64,000 nucleotides of DNA from Modestobacter caceresii (GCF_000761485.1 NZ_JPMX01000077.1:116116-180115), one strand, 5' to 3'; positions 15,990 to 25,140 are shown, counted from the stretch's first letter. The notes: generated by a model from the sequence alone, not told the origin. Program-made: numbers and translations.

Positions 15990-16663
15990 GTGCGCTTGGT
16001 GGCGACCAGCAGGCCGGTGCCGATGGGCAGCACGGCGCAGGTCAGCGTCTCGTCCTCGCGGAGCGTCCGGGCGATCTCCCGCCACGCGACGGTCTGCGCA
16101 TCGCGGGCCGAAGGGTCGGCGATCTTGTCCTCGGTGAGCAGGCCGTGGCAGATGAGCGACCCGCTGTGCCGGATGAGCCCGAGCAGACCGGCCAGGTTGC
16201 CGGCGTACTCCAGCGGCGGGCCGGCGCAGCTGACCAGGTCGTAGGCACCGGGGGACAGCCGCGGCAGCACCTCACCGGGCGTGCCGAAGATCAGCCGGGT
16301 CCGCCCGCTGGGGACGCCGGCCTCGGTGAAGGCCTGCCGGGCCGCACGCAGCTCGGCCGGGTCGGCGTCCAGGGCGGTGAGGACGCCGTCGGGGCGCATT
16401 CCCTGCAGCAGCCAGAGCCCGGCGACGCCGCCGCCGCTGCCGATGGACACCACCGAGCGGGCGTCGCAGGCGGCGGCGAGGACGGAGAGGGTCGCGCCCA
16501 CCGCCGGCTCGACCGGGACCTGGGTCCCGAACGCCTCGGCGGAGGTCATGGCCCGCTGGCGGGCGGCCACCTGGGCGGGGGTCTCGGCGGCGAAGCTGTC
16601 GGCATAGGCCGCCGCGCCCGTCGGGGAGCCGCCGGTCGGGGGCGGTCCGGCAACGCTGGTCAC
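15986..16663 (-). CDS. O-methyltransferase, SAM-dependent
   Basis: A 225-residue class I methyltransferase. The SAM-binding loop is [20 protein letters not shown], followed by the acidic motif [11 protein letters not shown] and [12 protein letters not shown]. Like the Mycobacterium tuberculosis Rv1220c-type protein, it sits directly divergent from sigE, so its identity is backed by synteny. Substrate unknown. GTG 16663 was chosen because the upstream in-frame residues are Pro/Arg-rich noise. About 230 bases separate it from the sigE start and hold both promoters. Confidence 0.85.
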   Translation of the reverse strand: MTSVAGPPPTGGSPTGAAAYADSFAAETPAQVAARQRAMTSAEAFGTQVPVEPAVGATLSVLAAACDARSVVSIGSGGGVAGLWLLQGMRPDGVLTALDADPAELRAARQAFTEAGVPSGRTRLIFGTPGEVLPRLSPGAYDLVSCAGPPLEYAGNLAGLLGLIRHSGSLICHGLLTEDKIADPSARDAQTVAWREIARTLREDETLTCAVLPIGTGLLVATKRT

Positions 16664-16896
16664 CGGGCGAGGGTAGTGGCGAGGGCGGGGTCCCCGCCCG
16701 CCCGGGTGGGGGACGGGACGACGCCCGGTCGACTGCCTGGCAACTGGCTGTGTGTCTGCGCTGCACGGGAACACCGACTGCGCGCCCGGCCGTTGGACCG
16801 GACGTGCGTCTCCCGCGTACCACCAGCCAGCGCTCCGTCGAGCGGTCCACCCCCGCTGGGGAGGTGTCGACCTCGGCCGTCTGCGATCCTGGGGCC

Positions 16897-17502
16897 GTGA
16901 CCGAGCCCACCGCGACCGGGTCGGCGGCCCCAGCCGGCCTCGAACCCGTGGCCTCCGCGGCCGACGGCTGGGTCGCGCCCACCTGGGAGCAGGTCGTCCG
17001 CGACCACTCGGCGCGGGTCTACCGGTTGGCCTACCGCCTCTCCGGCAACCAGCAGGACGCCGAGGACCTCACCCAGGAGACCTTCGTCCGGGTGTTCCGC
17101 TCGCTCGCCGACTTCTCCCCGGGCACCTTCGAGGGCTGGCTGCACCGGATCACCACGAACCTCTTCCTGGACATGGTCCGTCGCCGGCAGCGGATCCGCT
17201 TCGACGCCCTCCCGGAGGACACCGAGCGGCTGCCCGGCTCCGCGCCGTCCCCGGAGCAGGTCTACGCCGACACCCACCTCGACCCGCAGATCCAGGCCGC
17301 CCTCGACGCGCTCTCCCCGGAGTTCCGGGTCGCCGTCGTGCTGTGCGACATCGAGGGCCTCACCTACGAGGAGATCTCGGCGACCCTCGGCATCAAGCTC
17401 GGCACCGTCCGCAGCCGCATCCACCGCGGTCGAGTGCAACTGCGGGAGGCGCTGGCCCACCTCGCCCCCGGCCGCCCCGTCCCCGCCGTGGAGGTGTCGT
17501 GA
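16897..17502 (+). CDS. sigE: ECF RNA polymerase sigma factor SigE
   Basis: A 201-residue extracytoplasmic-function sigma factor. Region 2 (about residues 35-101) has [28 protein letters not shown] and [20 protein letters not shown]; region 4 (about 132-184) has [22 protein letters not shown] and [12 protein letters not shown]. These stretches match mycobacterial SigE closely, which controls the response to surface and heat stress. The start is uncertain: GTG 16897 is given, but in-frame upstream GTGs (e.g. 16864) would make a longer form, and mycobacterial SigE is also known with long N-termini. The stop overlaps the rseA start by four bases. Confidence 0.93.
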   Translation: MTEPTATGSAAPAGLEPVASAADGWVAPTWEQVVRDHSARVYRLAYRLSGNQQDAEDLTQETFVRVFRSLADFSPGTFEGWLHRITTNLFLDMVRRRQRIRFDALPEDTERLPGSAPSPEQVYADTHLDPQIQAALDALSPEFRVAVVLCDIEGLTYEEISATLGIKLGTVRSRIHRGRVQLREALAHLAPGRPVPAVEVS

Positions 17503-18074
17503 GCATCCCGGAGAGCCACCTCGCCCAGGAGGCGATCGCCGCCCTCGTCGACGGAGAGCTCTCCGGCGGGGCCGCGAACCGGGCGGCCCGGCACCTGGCC
17601 GGCTGCGCACAGTGCCGGATGGCGGTCTCCGCCCAGCGCGAGGCCAAGGACGCGCTGCGGCACGGGGTCGACGTCGCGGTCCCCGGTGACCTCATCTCCC
17701 GGTTGCAGGCCATCCCGTTCACGGCTGCCGGCCCCGGCGGCGGGCTGGGCTCGTTGAGCGCCGGTGCCGACGGCCTCGCGGCCACCGGCGCGGGTGGCTC
17801 CTGGGCGATCCCGCTCGCGCCCGCCGAGGCCCCGCCCCGGTCCGACGGCAGTGCCCGCTGGCTGCGGCGGGGGATGACCGGGGCGCTGGCCGGCCTCGGT
17901 CTGGGTGTCGCCGTGCTCGCCGTCAACCTGCCGACCGCCGACATGCCCCACCGGGAGCCGGTGGCCGACGCCGTCCGCTATGCGCCGACCGAGCGGACCG
18001 ACATCGTCCCGCCCGTGGTGCGCACGTCCACCGTCGGTTCCACCACCGGCCTGCCCGCCGGCGGGACGCCCTGA
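17499..18074 (+). CDS. rseA: Anti-sigma-E factor RseA, zinc-finger type
   Basis: A 191-residue anti-sigma factor. The zinc-binding anti-sigma motif HxxxCxxC is His32, Cys36, Cys39 ([10 protein letters not shown]), which in this family clamps the sigma factor in the cytoplasm. A hydrophobic segment near residues 126-143 suggests a membrane anchor, with a short outer tail rich in Pro/Thr. It starts at GTG 17499 within the sigE stop and is thus co-translated with its target. Its stop overlaps the probable htrA start. In mycobacteria RseA is released from SigE by phosphorylation and proteolysis; whether this applies here is inference. Confidence 0.9.
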   Translation: MSIPESHLAQEAIAALVDGELSGGAANRAARHLAGCAQCRMAVSAQREAKDALRHGVDVAVPGDLISRLQAIPFTAAGPGGGLGSLSAGADGLAATGAGGSWAIPLAPAEAPPRSDGSARWLRRGMTGALAGLGLGVAVLAVNLPTADMPHREPVADAVRYAPTERTDIVPPVVRTSTVGSTTGLPAGGTP

Positions 18075-19675
18075 GCGGGACGCCCGGCACCGAGCCGTCC
18101 GACGCCGGCTCCCGTCGCGCCGACCACGCAGTCGGCCTGAGCGACGAGCAGCCGACCGCGTACGCCCGTCCCGCGGGGACGACAGGCGCCTTCGCGCCCA
18201 CCGACGCCCGGCTGCAGCCCAGCACCCCGCCGGCCCCGGCTCCCCAGCCGGAGCAGCAGGCGGCCTTCGGTCGGCCCGCCGCGGTCGACGGGTCGTTCGG
18301 CGACGACCGCCCGGTGCCGTCGCCCCGACCAGTGCCCCCGCCGCCCCCCGAGGCGGTGCTGCGGGCGTTCGCCCCCCGGGACGGCGCCACCGGTCTGGGT
18401 GAGCCCCCGGGTGGCCGCCCCGCGCGGCGGCGCACCGCGGTGGCCCCGTTCTGGAAGCCCGACGCGATCGCCGACCCGTGGCGCGACCCGCACGCCCCCG
18501 CTGCGCTGGGTGCACCCGCGCAGTACCCGCAGGAGCAACCGCCGCCCGGCCCGGTCCTGCCGGAGCCGCAGCGTCGCAGCAAGGTCCGGCTGCGCGACCT
18601 CTCCGTCCGGCTGACCGTGCTGGCCCTGCTGAGCCTGCTCCTGGTCGGCATGGTCGGCGGCACGACCGCCTGGTACCTGGGCCGGACGGCCGACGAGGCG
18701 CCGTTGCTGGCCGAGGGCACTCAGCTCTCCGAGGTGTCCCCGGGCACCAGCCGGGAGCCCGGTTCGATCGCCGACATCGCCGGTCGGATCATGCCCGCCG
18801 TGGTCTCCATCGAGGTCCGGCTGGCCAGCGCAGGCGCCACCGGGTCCGGGGTCGTGGTGGACGCCGAGGGCGGCTACATCATCACCAACAACCACGTGAT
18901 CTCCGGTGCCGCCGACGTCGCGGGCGCGGAGATCCGGGCGGTCTTCAGCGACGGCAGTGGCTCCACCGCCCGGATCGTCGGCCGCGACCCGGCCAGTGAC
19001 CTCGCCGTCCTCAAGGTGGAGAAGCCCGGGCTGGTCGCGGCCTCCCTCGGCAGCGTCGGCGATCTCGTCGTCGGTGACCCCGTGGTGGCGATCGGTTCGC
19101 CGCTGGGCCTGGCCGGCACGGTCACCAGCGGCATCGTCAGCGCGCTGGACCGCCCGGTGCGGCTGACCGGCGAGGGCAGCGACACCAATGCCGTGATCAG
19201 CGCCGTGCAGACCGATGCGCCGATCAACCCCGGCAACTCCGGTGGCGCACTGGTCGACGCCACCGGCGCGGTCATCGGGATCAACACCGCGATCGCCTCG
19301 GTGGCGGGCGCCGGCACGACCGGCGGTTCGATCGGCCTCGGCTTCGCCATCCCGATCGACACGGTGCGCGACATCTCCGAGGAGCTGATCACCACCGGGA
19401 CGGCGGTGCACGCCTCGCTCGGCGTGAACGCCCGCACGGTCACCGACGGCACCCGCGACGGGGCGCTGGTGCTCAACGTCGAGCCCGGCAGTGGTGCCGC
19501 CGAGGCCGGGGTGCAGGAGCAGGACGTGGTCATCGCGGTCGACGGCGAGCCGGTCGTCAGCTCGGAGGAGCTGGCCGTCGAGGTCGACGCCCGCGAGCCG
19601 GGTGACACGGTGACCCTCGAGCTGGTGCGCGGTGGCAGTTCCCGCGAGGTCGACGTCACCCTCGGCGTGGCCTGA
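18071..19675 (+). CDS. htrA: HtrA/DegP-like serine protease with PDZ domain
   Basis: A membrane-anchored trypsin-like protease that degrades misfolded envelope proteins. With the start given (CTG 18071) it has 534 residues: a long Pro-rich cytoplasmic part, membrane helix ~181-203, protease with the triad His275 (NNHVISGA), Asp310 (SDLAVLKV), Ser390 (NPGNSGGAL), and a PDZ domain ~446-531. The first standard start in this frame is GTG 18314. However, the frame is open back to the rseA stop, and the segment QQAAFGRPAAVDGSF just before 18314 matches a conserved part of mycobacterial HtrA (QAFGRPSGVQGSF, recalled). The CTG overlapping the rseA TGA gives nearly the mycobacterial length. If CTG is not used, the gene is 18314-19675. 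Confidence 0.88.
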   Translation: MSGTPGTEPSDAGSRRADHAVGLSDEQPTAYARPAGTTGAFAPTDARLQPSTPPAPAPQPEQQAAFGRPAAVDGSFGDDRPVPSPRPVPPPPPEAVLRAFAPRDGATGLGEPPGGRPARRRTAVAPFWKPDAIADPWRDPHAPAALGAPAQYPQEQPPPGPVLPEPQRRSKVRLRDLSVRLTVLALLSLLLVGMVGGTTAWYLGRTADEAPLLAEGTQLSEVSPGTSREPGSIADIAGRIMPAVVSIEVRLASAGATGSGVVVDAEGGYIITNNHVISGAADVAGAEIRAVFSDGSGSTARIVGRDPASDLAVLKVEKPGLVAASLGSVGDLVVGDPVVAIGSPLGLAGTVTSGIVSALDRPVRLTGEGSDTNAVISAVQTDAPINPGNSGGALVDATGAVIGINTAIASVAGAGTTGGSIGLGFAIPIDTVRDISEELITTGTAVHASLGVNARTVTDGTRDGALVLNVEPGSGAAEAGVQEQDVVIAVDGEPVVSSEELAVEVDAREPGDTVTLELVRGGSSREVDVTLGVA

Positions 19676-19766
19676 CACCTGCTGTTGGGCTGTGGGTCGT
19701 CCGACAGCAAGCCGGTCCGCCTACGCTGGACACGACCGCGGTCCGCGGTGGGTGCGAGGAGGAGCG

Positions 19767-20159
19767 GTGTTCGACTCGATCGGCTGGGGCGAGATCGTCG
19801 TCCTGGCGCTGGCGGCGCTGTTCATCTTCGGCCCCGACCGCCTGCCCTCGCTGGCCAAGGACGCCGCGAACGGGCTGAAGAAGGCGCGGGATGCGGTCAC
19901 CGGGGTGCGCGGGCAGCTGCACGACACCCTGGGTGACGACTTCGACCACCTGCGCGACATCGACCTGCGGCAGTACCACCCGAAGACCTTCATCCGGTCG
20001 CAGCTGATGGGCGACGACGACGCCCCGGCCCGGACGGGGAGCACCGCCGCGAGCGCAGCTGCTGCGGGAGCGACCGCAGCCGGCTGGTCCCCGGCGGGGC
20101 AGGCGACCCGCACGCGGGACGCGAGCACCCCGCCGCCGTTCGACGTCGACGCGACCTAG
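19767..20159 (+). CDS. tatB: Sec-independent protein translocase TatB
   Basis: A 130-residue component of the twin-arginine translocation system, which exports folded proteins. The N-terminal membrane helix (SIGWGEIVVLALAALFIF), the hinge GPDRLP, and the amphipathic helix LAKDAANGLKKARDAV are standard for TatB, followed by a variable Ala/Thr-rich tail. GTG 19767 is preceded by a strong GAGGAGG. It follows htrA by 91 bases, the order found in mycobacteria. TatA and TatC are not in this window. Confidence 0.9.
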   Translation: MFDSIGWGEIVVLALAALFIFGPDRLPSLAKDAANGLKKARDAVTGVRGQLHDTLGDDFDHLRDIDLRQYHPKTFIRSQLMGDDDAPARTGSTAASAAAAGATAAGWSPAGQATRTRDASTPPPFDVDAT

Positions 20160-20203
20160 GCCGCGTCTCCGGACTCTGCTGCTCGCCAGGGAGGAGCCGG
20201 TGG

Positions 20204-20542
20204 ATGGCTCACGACGCTGAGCTCGCAGACCGCGTCCGCACTGCGCTGTCGGACCGGGACGTCCGTGAGGTGACGATGTTCGGCGGCCTGGCGTTCATGG
20301 TCGACGAGAAGATGATGGTCTCCGTCTCGGGCGGCGGAGGCGCACTGCTCGTGCGCGTGTCCCGCAGCCGCGATGCCGAGTACCTGGAGGCGCGCGGCGC
20401 CCGCCGGGCAGAGATGGGCACGGGCCGGTCGATGGGCGAGGGGTGGATCACCGTCGCCGAGGAGGCGCTCACGGAGGACGAGGACCTGCAGTTCTGGGTC
20501 GACGCCGCCCTGGAGCACCACGCCGAGGCAGCGGGGCGCTGA
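20204..20542 (+). CDS. TfoX/Sxy N-terminal domain protein
   Basis: A 112-residue protein of the TfoX_N family, recognised by REVTMFGGLAFMVDEKMMVSV followed by LLVRVSR and a C-terminal helix region ITVAEEALTEDEDLQFWVDAAL. TfoX in Haemophilus regulates competence, but the many short actinobacterial relatives have no known role, so I assign none. A good GGGAGGAG precedes the ATG at 20204. The gene is followed by a strong bidirectional hairpin. Confidence 0.8.
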   Translation: MAHDAELADRVRTALSDRDVREVTMFGGLAFMVDEKMMVSVSGGGGALLVRVSRSRDAEYLEARGARRAEMGTGRSMGEGWITVAEEALTEDEDLQFWVDAALEHHAEAAGR

Positions 20543-20561
20543 CCGCACACGTCCGACGACA

Positions 20562-20595
20562 GAGGCCGGTCACCCCGCGTGGGGTGACCGGCCTC
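20562..20595. terminator. Bidirectional terminator between convergent genes
   Basis: A perfect 15-bp stem (20562-20576 with 20581-20595) and a four-base GCGT loop stand between the convergent TfoX-like and mrp genes. Position and symmetry fit termination from both sides. Confidence 0.8.
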
Positions 20596-20611
20596 GGTCG
20601 TGCGGGGGTGG

Positions 20612-21772
20612 CTACCGCTTGACCGGGGTCAGCCCCAGCGACATGCCGGACAGCCCGCGCTGGCGGACGGCGAGGGCGTCGGCGATCGCGGACAGCGACT
20701 GGGCGGCGGGCGCGTCGGGCTGGGCGAGCACGATCGGCGCACCGGCGTCACCGGCCTCGCGCAGCCGGGTGTCCAGCGGGATCTGGCCCAGCAGCGGCAC
20801 CCGCGCACCGAGGGTCTTGGTGAGCGCGTCGGAGACGGCCTGGCCGCCGCCGGAACCGAAGACGTCCATCCGGGAGCCGTCGGGCAGCTCCAGCCAGGAC
20901 ATGTTCTCCACGACGCCGACGACCTGCTGGTGGGTCTGGGTGGCGATCGCACCGGCCCGCTCGGCCACCTCGGCGGCGGCGAGCTGCGGCGTCGTCACGA
21001 CCAGGATCTCGGCGTTCGGCACCAGCTGGGCCACCGAGATCGCCACGTCACCGGTGCCGGGCGGGAGGTCCATGAGCAGCACGTCCAGGTCGCCCCACCA
21101 CACGTCGGCGAGGAACTGCTGGAGCGCACGGTGCAGCATCGGCCCGCGCCAGACCACCGGGGTGTTGCCGGGGGTGAACATGCCGATCGAGATGACCTTC
21201 ACGCCGTAGGACTGCGGCGGCATGATCATGTTGTCGACCTGGGTGGGCTTGTCGTCCACGCCGAGCATCCGGGGCACCGAGTGGCCGTAGATGTCGGCGT
21301 CCACGACGCCGACCGACAGGCCCTTCTTGGCCAGTGCCGCGGCCAGGTTCACCGTGACGCTGGACTTGCCGACGCCGCCCTTGCCCGAGGCGACCGCGTA
21401 GACCCGGGTCAGCGAGCCCGGCTGGGCGAAGGGGATGACCGGCTCGGCAGCGTCGCTGCCGCGGACGGTCTTGCGCAGCTCGGTGCGCTGCTCGTCGCTC
21501 ATCACGTCCAGGCCGACCGCCACGGAGGTGACGCCGGGGACCGCGGAGACGGCCTGGGTGACGCGGTTGGTGATGGTCTCGCGCATCGGGCAGCCGGCGA
21601 CGGTCAGGTAGACCTCGATGCGCACCGCGCCCGGGTCGCCGCCGACGCCGATCTGCACGTCCTTGACCATGCCCAGCTCGGGCAGCGGACGGTTGATCTC
21701 GGGGTCCTGGACGGTCGCCAGCGCCGCGTTCACGGCGTCCAGCTCCGGGGATCCGGTCAGCGTGTCGGACAT
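20612..21772 (-). CDS. mrp: Mrp/NBP35-family iron-sulfur cluster carrier ATPase
   Basis: A 386-residue P-loop protein that carries and delivers Fe-S clusters in this family (ApbC/Mrp). Domains: N-terminal MIP18/DUF59 (about residues 8-90, VQDPEINRPLPELGMV) and a deviant Walker A GKGGVGKSS at 130-138, then DADIYGHSVPRMLG and DLPPGTGD. The C-terminal CxxC that binds a bridging cluster in many homologues is not present: ENMSWLELPDGSRMDVFG stands at that place, which as I recall is usual for actinobacterial Mrp. A small hairpin (8-bp arms, 21811-21830) lies 40-60 bases upstream of the start and could sit in the leader. Confidence 0.93.
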   Translation of the reverse strand: MSDTLTGSPELDAVNAALATVQDPEINRPLPELGMVKDVQIGVGGDPGAVRIEVYLTVAGCPMRETITNRVTQAVSAVPGVTSVAVGLDVMSDEQRTELRKTVRGSDAAEPVIPFAQPGSLTRVYAVASGKGGVGKSSVTVNLAAALAKKGLSVGVVDADIYGHSVPRMLGVDDKPTQVDNMIMPPQSYGVKVISIGMFTPGNTPVVWRGPMLHRALQQFLADVWWGDLDVLLMDLPPGTGDVAISVAQLVPNAEILVVTTPQLAAAEVAERAGAIATQTHQQVVGVVENMSWLELPDGSRMDVFGSGGGQAVSDALTKTLGARVPLLGQIPLDTRLREAGDAGAPIVLAQPDAPAAQSLSAIADALAVRQRGLSGMSLGLTPVKR

Positions 21773-22064
21773 GCGCGTTGTGTCTCCTTCGACGGGGAGC
21801 CTGCGGATTCCGGGCCCCTGTGGGGGCCCGCGCGCCGGCGAGCCCCACTGTACGGCGGCTGATCGACCCGCCCCGGGCCAGCGGGTGTGAACCGGCCGAC
21901 CCCGGACCTGCGGGGGCGACGGCCGGTGGCGGCTGACGGCCGCCCGGCGCGCCCGGCACGACCCGCCGGTGCCCGAGGGTCACCAGATGACAGCGCTGCG
22001 GTGTCTGGTCATGATGAGGCGCCCAGTGGCGCAGCTCACAGTCGAGCAGTCGGGAGACGTCCTC

Positions 22065-23594
22065 ATGACCCAGTTCCAGCACCGCTCCACCCGGCTCTGT
22101 GCGGTCACCGCCGCTGCGACCCTCCTGGTCGGCGGGTGGGCCGGCACCGCCGGTGCCACGGACGACCGACGCGGGCCCGAGGGCCCGGTCGCCCCGGGGT
22201 TCCAGGAGGTCCAGCAGTCGCCGTCGCTGCCGGCGGTGCCCGCCCGGGACATCGAGTGGACGGTCGCCGACCCGGCCTTCGACTACGACCCCGCCACGGG
22301 GCAGCCGGGTGAGGCCTTCACCCCGCTGCTGGACGCGGAGGGCCAGCCGCGGACCCGGGTCCTGACCGGCGTGGAGAAGGGCGCCGGCTACCGGATCGAG
22401 GTGCCCACCGAGGGCTGGAACGGGGACGTGGTGTTCTGGGAGCACGGCTACCGCGGCACCGGGACGGTGCTCTGGGTGGACAGCCCCTCCTTCGAGCTGC
22501 GCCAGGCCTACATCGACGCGGGCTACGCCTGGGCGGCGTCGTCCTACTCCGCCAACCGGTACGACATCCGGGCGGGGGTCACCTCGACGGAACGGCTGGC
22601 CCGGCTCTTCGACCGGCTCGTCGCCCCGGCCGACGACCGCTACCTGCAGGGGGTGTCCATGGGCGGCCACATCATCGGTGCCCTGGTGGAGCGGCAGCGG
22701 GTGGACTGGGCCGGCGCCGCGCCCATGTGCGGGGTCATGGGGGACCTGGCCCAGTTCGACATCCGACTGGACTACAACCTGGTGGCGCAGACGCTGGCCG
22801 AGGTCGACGCGTACCCGGTGACCTCGACCGAGGACTACCAGGCTGCGATCGCCGAGATCAAGGCGACCCTGGGGCTGCCCACCTCGCCCACCGGTCCCAA
22901 CCCCGAGCTGACCGATCGGGGGGAGACCTTCCGGGACGTCGTGATCGACCTGACCGGCGGCCCCCGGCCGGGTGACGAGGCCGCCTTCACCTACTGGGAG
23001 GGGCTGACCTTCAACCTGGGCCGGTTCGCCGACGACCCGACCGGGACGCTGGGTGGGCTCACCGCCGGCTCGGTGGCCGAGAACGCCGACCGGCTGTACC
23101 CGACCACCTTCACCTTCCCGGACGGCTCGACGCTGAACTCCCGGATCGAGCGGGTCGAGGCGGCGCCGGGCACCCGCGAGGAGACCGGGAAGGCGCCGAT
23201 CATCCAGCTGGACGCCGACTTCTCCGTCCCGGTCCTGTCGGTGCACACCATCGGTGACATGTTCGTGCCGTTCGAGCACCAGCGGATCTACGCCGCCGAG
23301 GCCGCGATCCAGGGCACCGGCGGGCTGCTGGTGCAGCGGACGGTCCGGTCGGTCGGGCACTGCGAGTTCAGCCCGGAGGAGGCGGCACAGACCTTCACCG
23401 ACCTGGTGACCTGGGTCGAGTCCCTCGAGGGGGGCGGCCCGATGGTGCGGCCGGCAGGGGAGGACGTGCTGAACCGGAACGCGGTGGCCGAGGCGGACCT
23501 CGGGTGTGCGTTCACGGTGCCGCAGACCGGCGGCACCCGGGACCTCCTCCCGGCCTGCCCGGTGGTCGAGGAGCAGGTGGGCGCCGGCTCCTGA
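22065..23594 (+). CDS. Secreted alpha/beta hydrolase
   Basis: A 509-residue exported protein. A signal peptide is visible (CAVTAAATLLVGGWAGTAGA, likely cleaved after an AxA near residue 29). The body has alpha/beta-hydrolase features: VVFWEHGYRGTGT (oxyanion region), the nucleophile elbow GVSMGGH, and a late acid/histidine region with VLSVHTIGDMFVP and VGHCEF. The substrate is unknown; tannase- or esterase-like activity is possible for this architecture. ATG 22065 was preferred to 21969 because the signal peptide starts there. It is the first gene of the accessory-looking stretch after mrp. Confidence 0.8.
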   Translation: MTQFQHRSTRLCAVTAAATLLVGGWAGTAGATDDRRGPEGPVAPGFQEVQQSPSLPAVPARDIEWTVADPAFDYDPATGQPGEAFTPLLDAEGQPRTRVLTGVEKGAGYRIEVPTEGWNGDVVFWEHGYRGTGTVLWVDSPSFELRQAYIDAGYAWAASSYSANRYDIRAGVTSTERLARLFDRLVAPADDRYLQGVSMGGHIIGALVERQRVDWAGAAPMCGVMGDLAQFDIRLDYNLVAQTLAEVDAYPVTSTEDYQAAIAEIKATLGLPTSPTGPNPELTDRGETFRDVVIDLTGGPRPGDEAAFTYWEGLTFNLGRFADDPTGTLGGLTAGSVAENADRLYPTTFTFPDGSTLNSRIERVEAAPGTREETGKAPIIQLDADFSVPVLSVHTIGDMFVPFEHQRIYAAEAAIQGTGGLLVQRTVRSVGHCEFSPEEAAQTFTDLVTWVESLEGGGPMVRPAGEDVLNRNAVAEADLGCAFTVPQTGGTRDLLPACPVVEEQVGAGS

Positions 23595-23634
23595 CCGCCG
23601 TGCCCGCGGCGCTGGCCGACCCGGGGTCCGCCTA

Positions 23635-23644
23635 GACATCCCAC
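23635..23644. repeat. 10-bp direct repeat, left copy at IS110 element
   Basis: gacatcccac; an identical copy in the same orientation is at 24977-24986 on the other side of the transposase gene. It may mark the recombination core or flank of the element. Confidence 0.5.
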
Positions 23645-23655
23645 GGTTGGAAGCG

Positions 23656-24885
23656 TCAAGCGGCGGTGGTTTGATCGGCTGCGGTGTGCCAGGCGGTGGT
23701 CTCGTCGTAGCGCTGGTGGTGGTGCAGGCAGCCGTGCAGGATGCCGACGAGGCGGTTGGCCAGGGCGCGCAGCGCTTGGTGGTGGGTGGCGCCGCGGGCG
23801 CGTTGCCGGTCGTAGTACTCCCGGGCTCCGGGTGAGGCGGTCAGCGCGGTGAACGCCTGTAGGTAGAGGGCGTCGGCGAGCCGGCGGTTGCGGGCGTAGC
23901 GGGCCAGCACCACCCGGCGGGTGCCCGAGGCGCGGGGGATCGGGGCCATCCCGGAGTAGTTCTTGCGGGCCTTGGGGTCGGCGAAGCGGTGCGGGTCGTC
24001 TCCGAACTCGGCGAGCACCCGGGCGCCCAGGACCGGCCCGAGCCCGGGCTGGCTCAGGTAGATCTCAGCGTCCGGGTGCCGGCCAAAACCCGCCTCGACC
24101 TCGCCCCGGAGCACCTCGGTCTGGGTGACCAGTTCGGCGATGACGGCGACCTGTGAGCGCACCGCGGCGGTGTAGGCGCCGACCACCCCCGGATGGGCCT
24201 GCAGCTGCGGGGCGCGCAGCGCGGCTTGGATCCGTTCGGTGGTGCCCTCGAGGTTGCGCTGCCGCCCGGCCCGGCGCAGCGCCGCAGCGATCTTGGACTG
24301 GGAAAGACGGCGGCCCGCCTCGGGTGAGGGGGCGATCGCCAGGATCGCCAGGGCGTCCCGGCCGGCGAGCTCGTCACCGAAGGCGGCCAGCGCGGCCGGA
24401 TAGAACTCACGCAGCATCGAGCGCAACGCGTTGGTCTGCCGCTGCCGGGACCAGACCATCGACTGGTGGGTGCGGGTGAGCACCTTGACGTGCTCGGCGA
24501 CCGCGGAGTCCCCGGCGACCGGGCGGTGGTGGGCGCGGTCCAGCCGGACCAGTTCGGCCAGCACGTGCGCGTCACCGGGATCGCTCTTGGCACCCGAGGT
24601 GCCGTGCCGCTCGCGGTAGCGGGCCACCTGCAGCGGATTGACCGCATAGACGGTGTAACCGGCGGCAAGCAGTGCCTGCACCCACGGCCCCCGGTCCGTC
24701 TCGATCCCGACCGTCACCTGATTCGCCTCGGCATCCTCGGCCACGTGGTCGGCGACCAAGGCATGCAGCCCGGCCAGCCCCTCGACTCCCTCGGGCAGCC
24801 GCCGGCGGGCCAGCCGGCGGCCGGACTCGTCGACGATCTCAATGTCGTGATGGGCTTCGGCCCAGTCATCTCCGATGAACAACAC
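23656..24885 (-). CDS. IS110 family transposase (DEDD recombinase)
   Basis: A 409-residue transposase, complete. The N-terminal RuvC-like DEDD domain shows FIGDDWAEAHHDIEIVDE, TVGIETDRGPWVQALLAAG and SGAKSDPGDAHVLAELVR (the acidic residues). The C-terminal Tnp20 domain has LSQPGLGPVLGARVLAEFGDD, YSGMAPIPRASGTRR (with the candidate catalytic serine) and ALRALANRLVGILHGCL. GTG 24885 is chosen with GGAGG nine bases upstream; the longer start at 25023 gives unrelated residues. These enzymes work with a short guide (bridge) RNA made from the element's non-coding end. Confidence 0.93.
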   Translation of the reverse strand: MLFIGDDWAEAHHDIEIVDESGRRLARRRLPEGVEGLAGLHALVADHVAEDAEANQVTVGIETDRGPWVQALLAAGYTVYAVNPLQVARYRERHGTSGAKSDPGDAHVLAELVRLDRAHHRPVAGDSAVAEHVKVLTRTHQSMVWSRQRQTNALRSMLREFYPAALAAFGDELAGRDALAILAIAPSPEAGRRLSQSKIAAALRRAGRQRNLEGTTERIQAALRAPQLQAHPGVVGAYTAAVRSQVAVIAELVTQTEVLRGEVEAGFGRHPDAEIYLSQPGLGPVLGARVLAEFGDDPHRFADPKARKNYSGMAPIPRASGTRRVVLARYARNRRLADALYLQAFTALTASPGAREYYDRQRARGATHHQALRALANRLVGILHGCLHHHQRYDETTAWHTAADQTTAA

Positions 24886-24986
24886 TTCGCAACGGCCTCC
24901 TCCGGTCCGGTGGCACCTGTCCGAACCCTGGAGGAGAAGACCGTGGCGACCTAATGGATCAGTGCTCATCCGGCACGACATCCCAC
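24886..24986 (-). ncRNA. Possible IS110 bridge RNA region (leader of the transposase gene)
   Basis: The ~100 bases (up to ~250 if the end is further out) upstream of the transposase start are non-coding and hold short complementary stretches. In IS110-group elements the bridge RNA is transcribed from the end upstream of the transposase gene. I cannot fold or align it here, so this is a positional suggestion only; the span between start and direct repeat is shorter than typical for bridge RNAs. Confidence 0.25.
24977..24986. repeat. 10-bp direct repeat, right copy at IS110 element
   Basis: gacatcccac, identical to 23635-23644 and in the same orientation. Confidence 0.5.
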
Positions 24987-25140
24987 CGGCCATCCGCTTC
25001 TCCTCGCGCACCGGCGGGGGCACGGTCTAAGCGTGGGCCTCGACCATCGGACCCGGGACGGGCAGTGCTCACCCACCGGCGGCTCGGACACCCGATCCTG
25101 CTCCAAAGCCGTCCGGATGTAGCCCCATTAGGGTCGGCCC

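Larger units (their letters stand above)
23635..24986 (-). mobile_element. IS110 family insertion sequence (boundaries tentative)
   Basis: The element holds a full-length IS110-type transposase on the minus strand. The same 10-mer, gacatcccac, occurs at 23635-23644 and 24977-24986, just outside the coding region on both sides, and is my proxy for the ends; about 1.34 kb results, normal for the family. IS110 elements have no long terminal inverted repeats and recombine at a short core, so the true ends could be up to some tens of bases elsewhere. It is inserted in the gap between the secreted hydrolase and azlC genes and interrupts no visible gene. Confidence 0.7.

Noticed and set aside
21048-23639. 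Long minus-strand frame covering mrp and the secreted hydrolase
   Set aside because: Out of frame with mrp and antisense to a protein with signal peptide and GVSMGGH motif.
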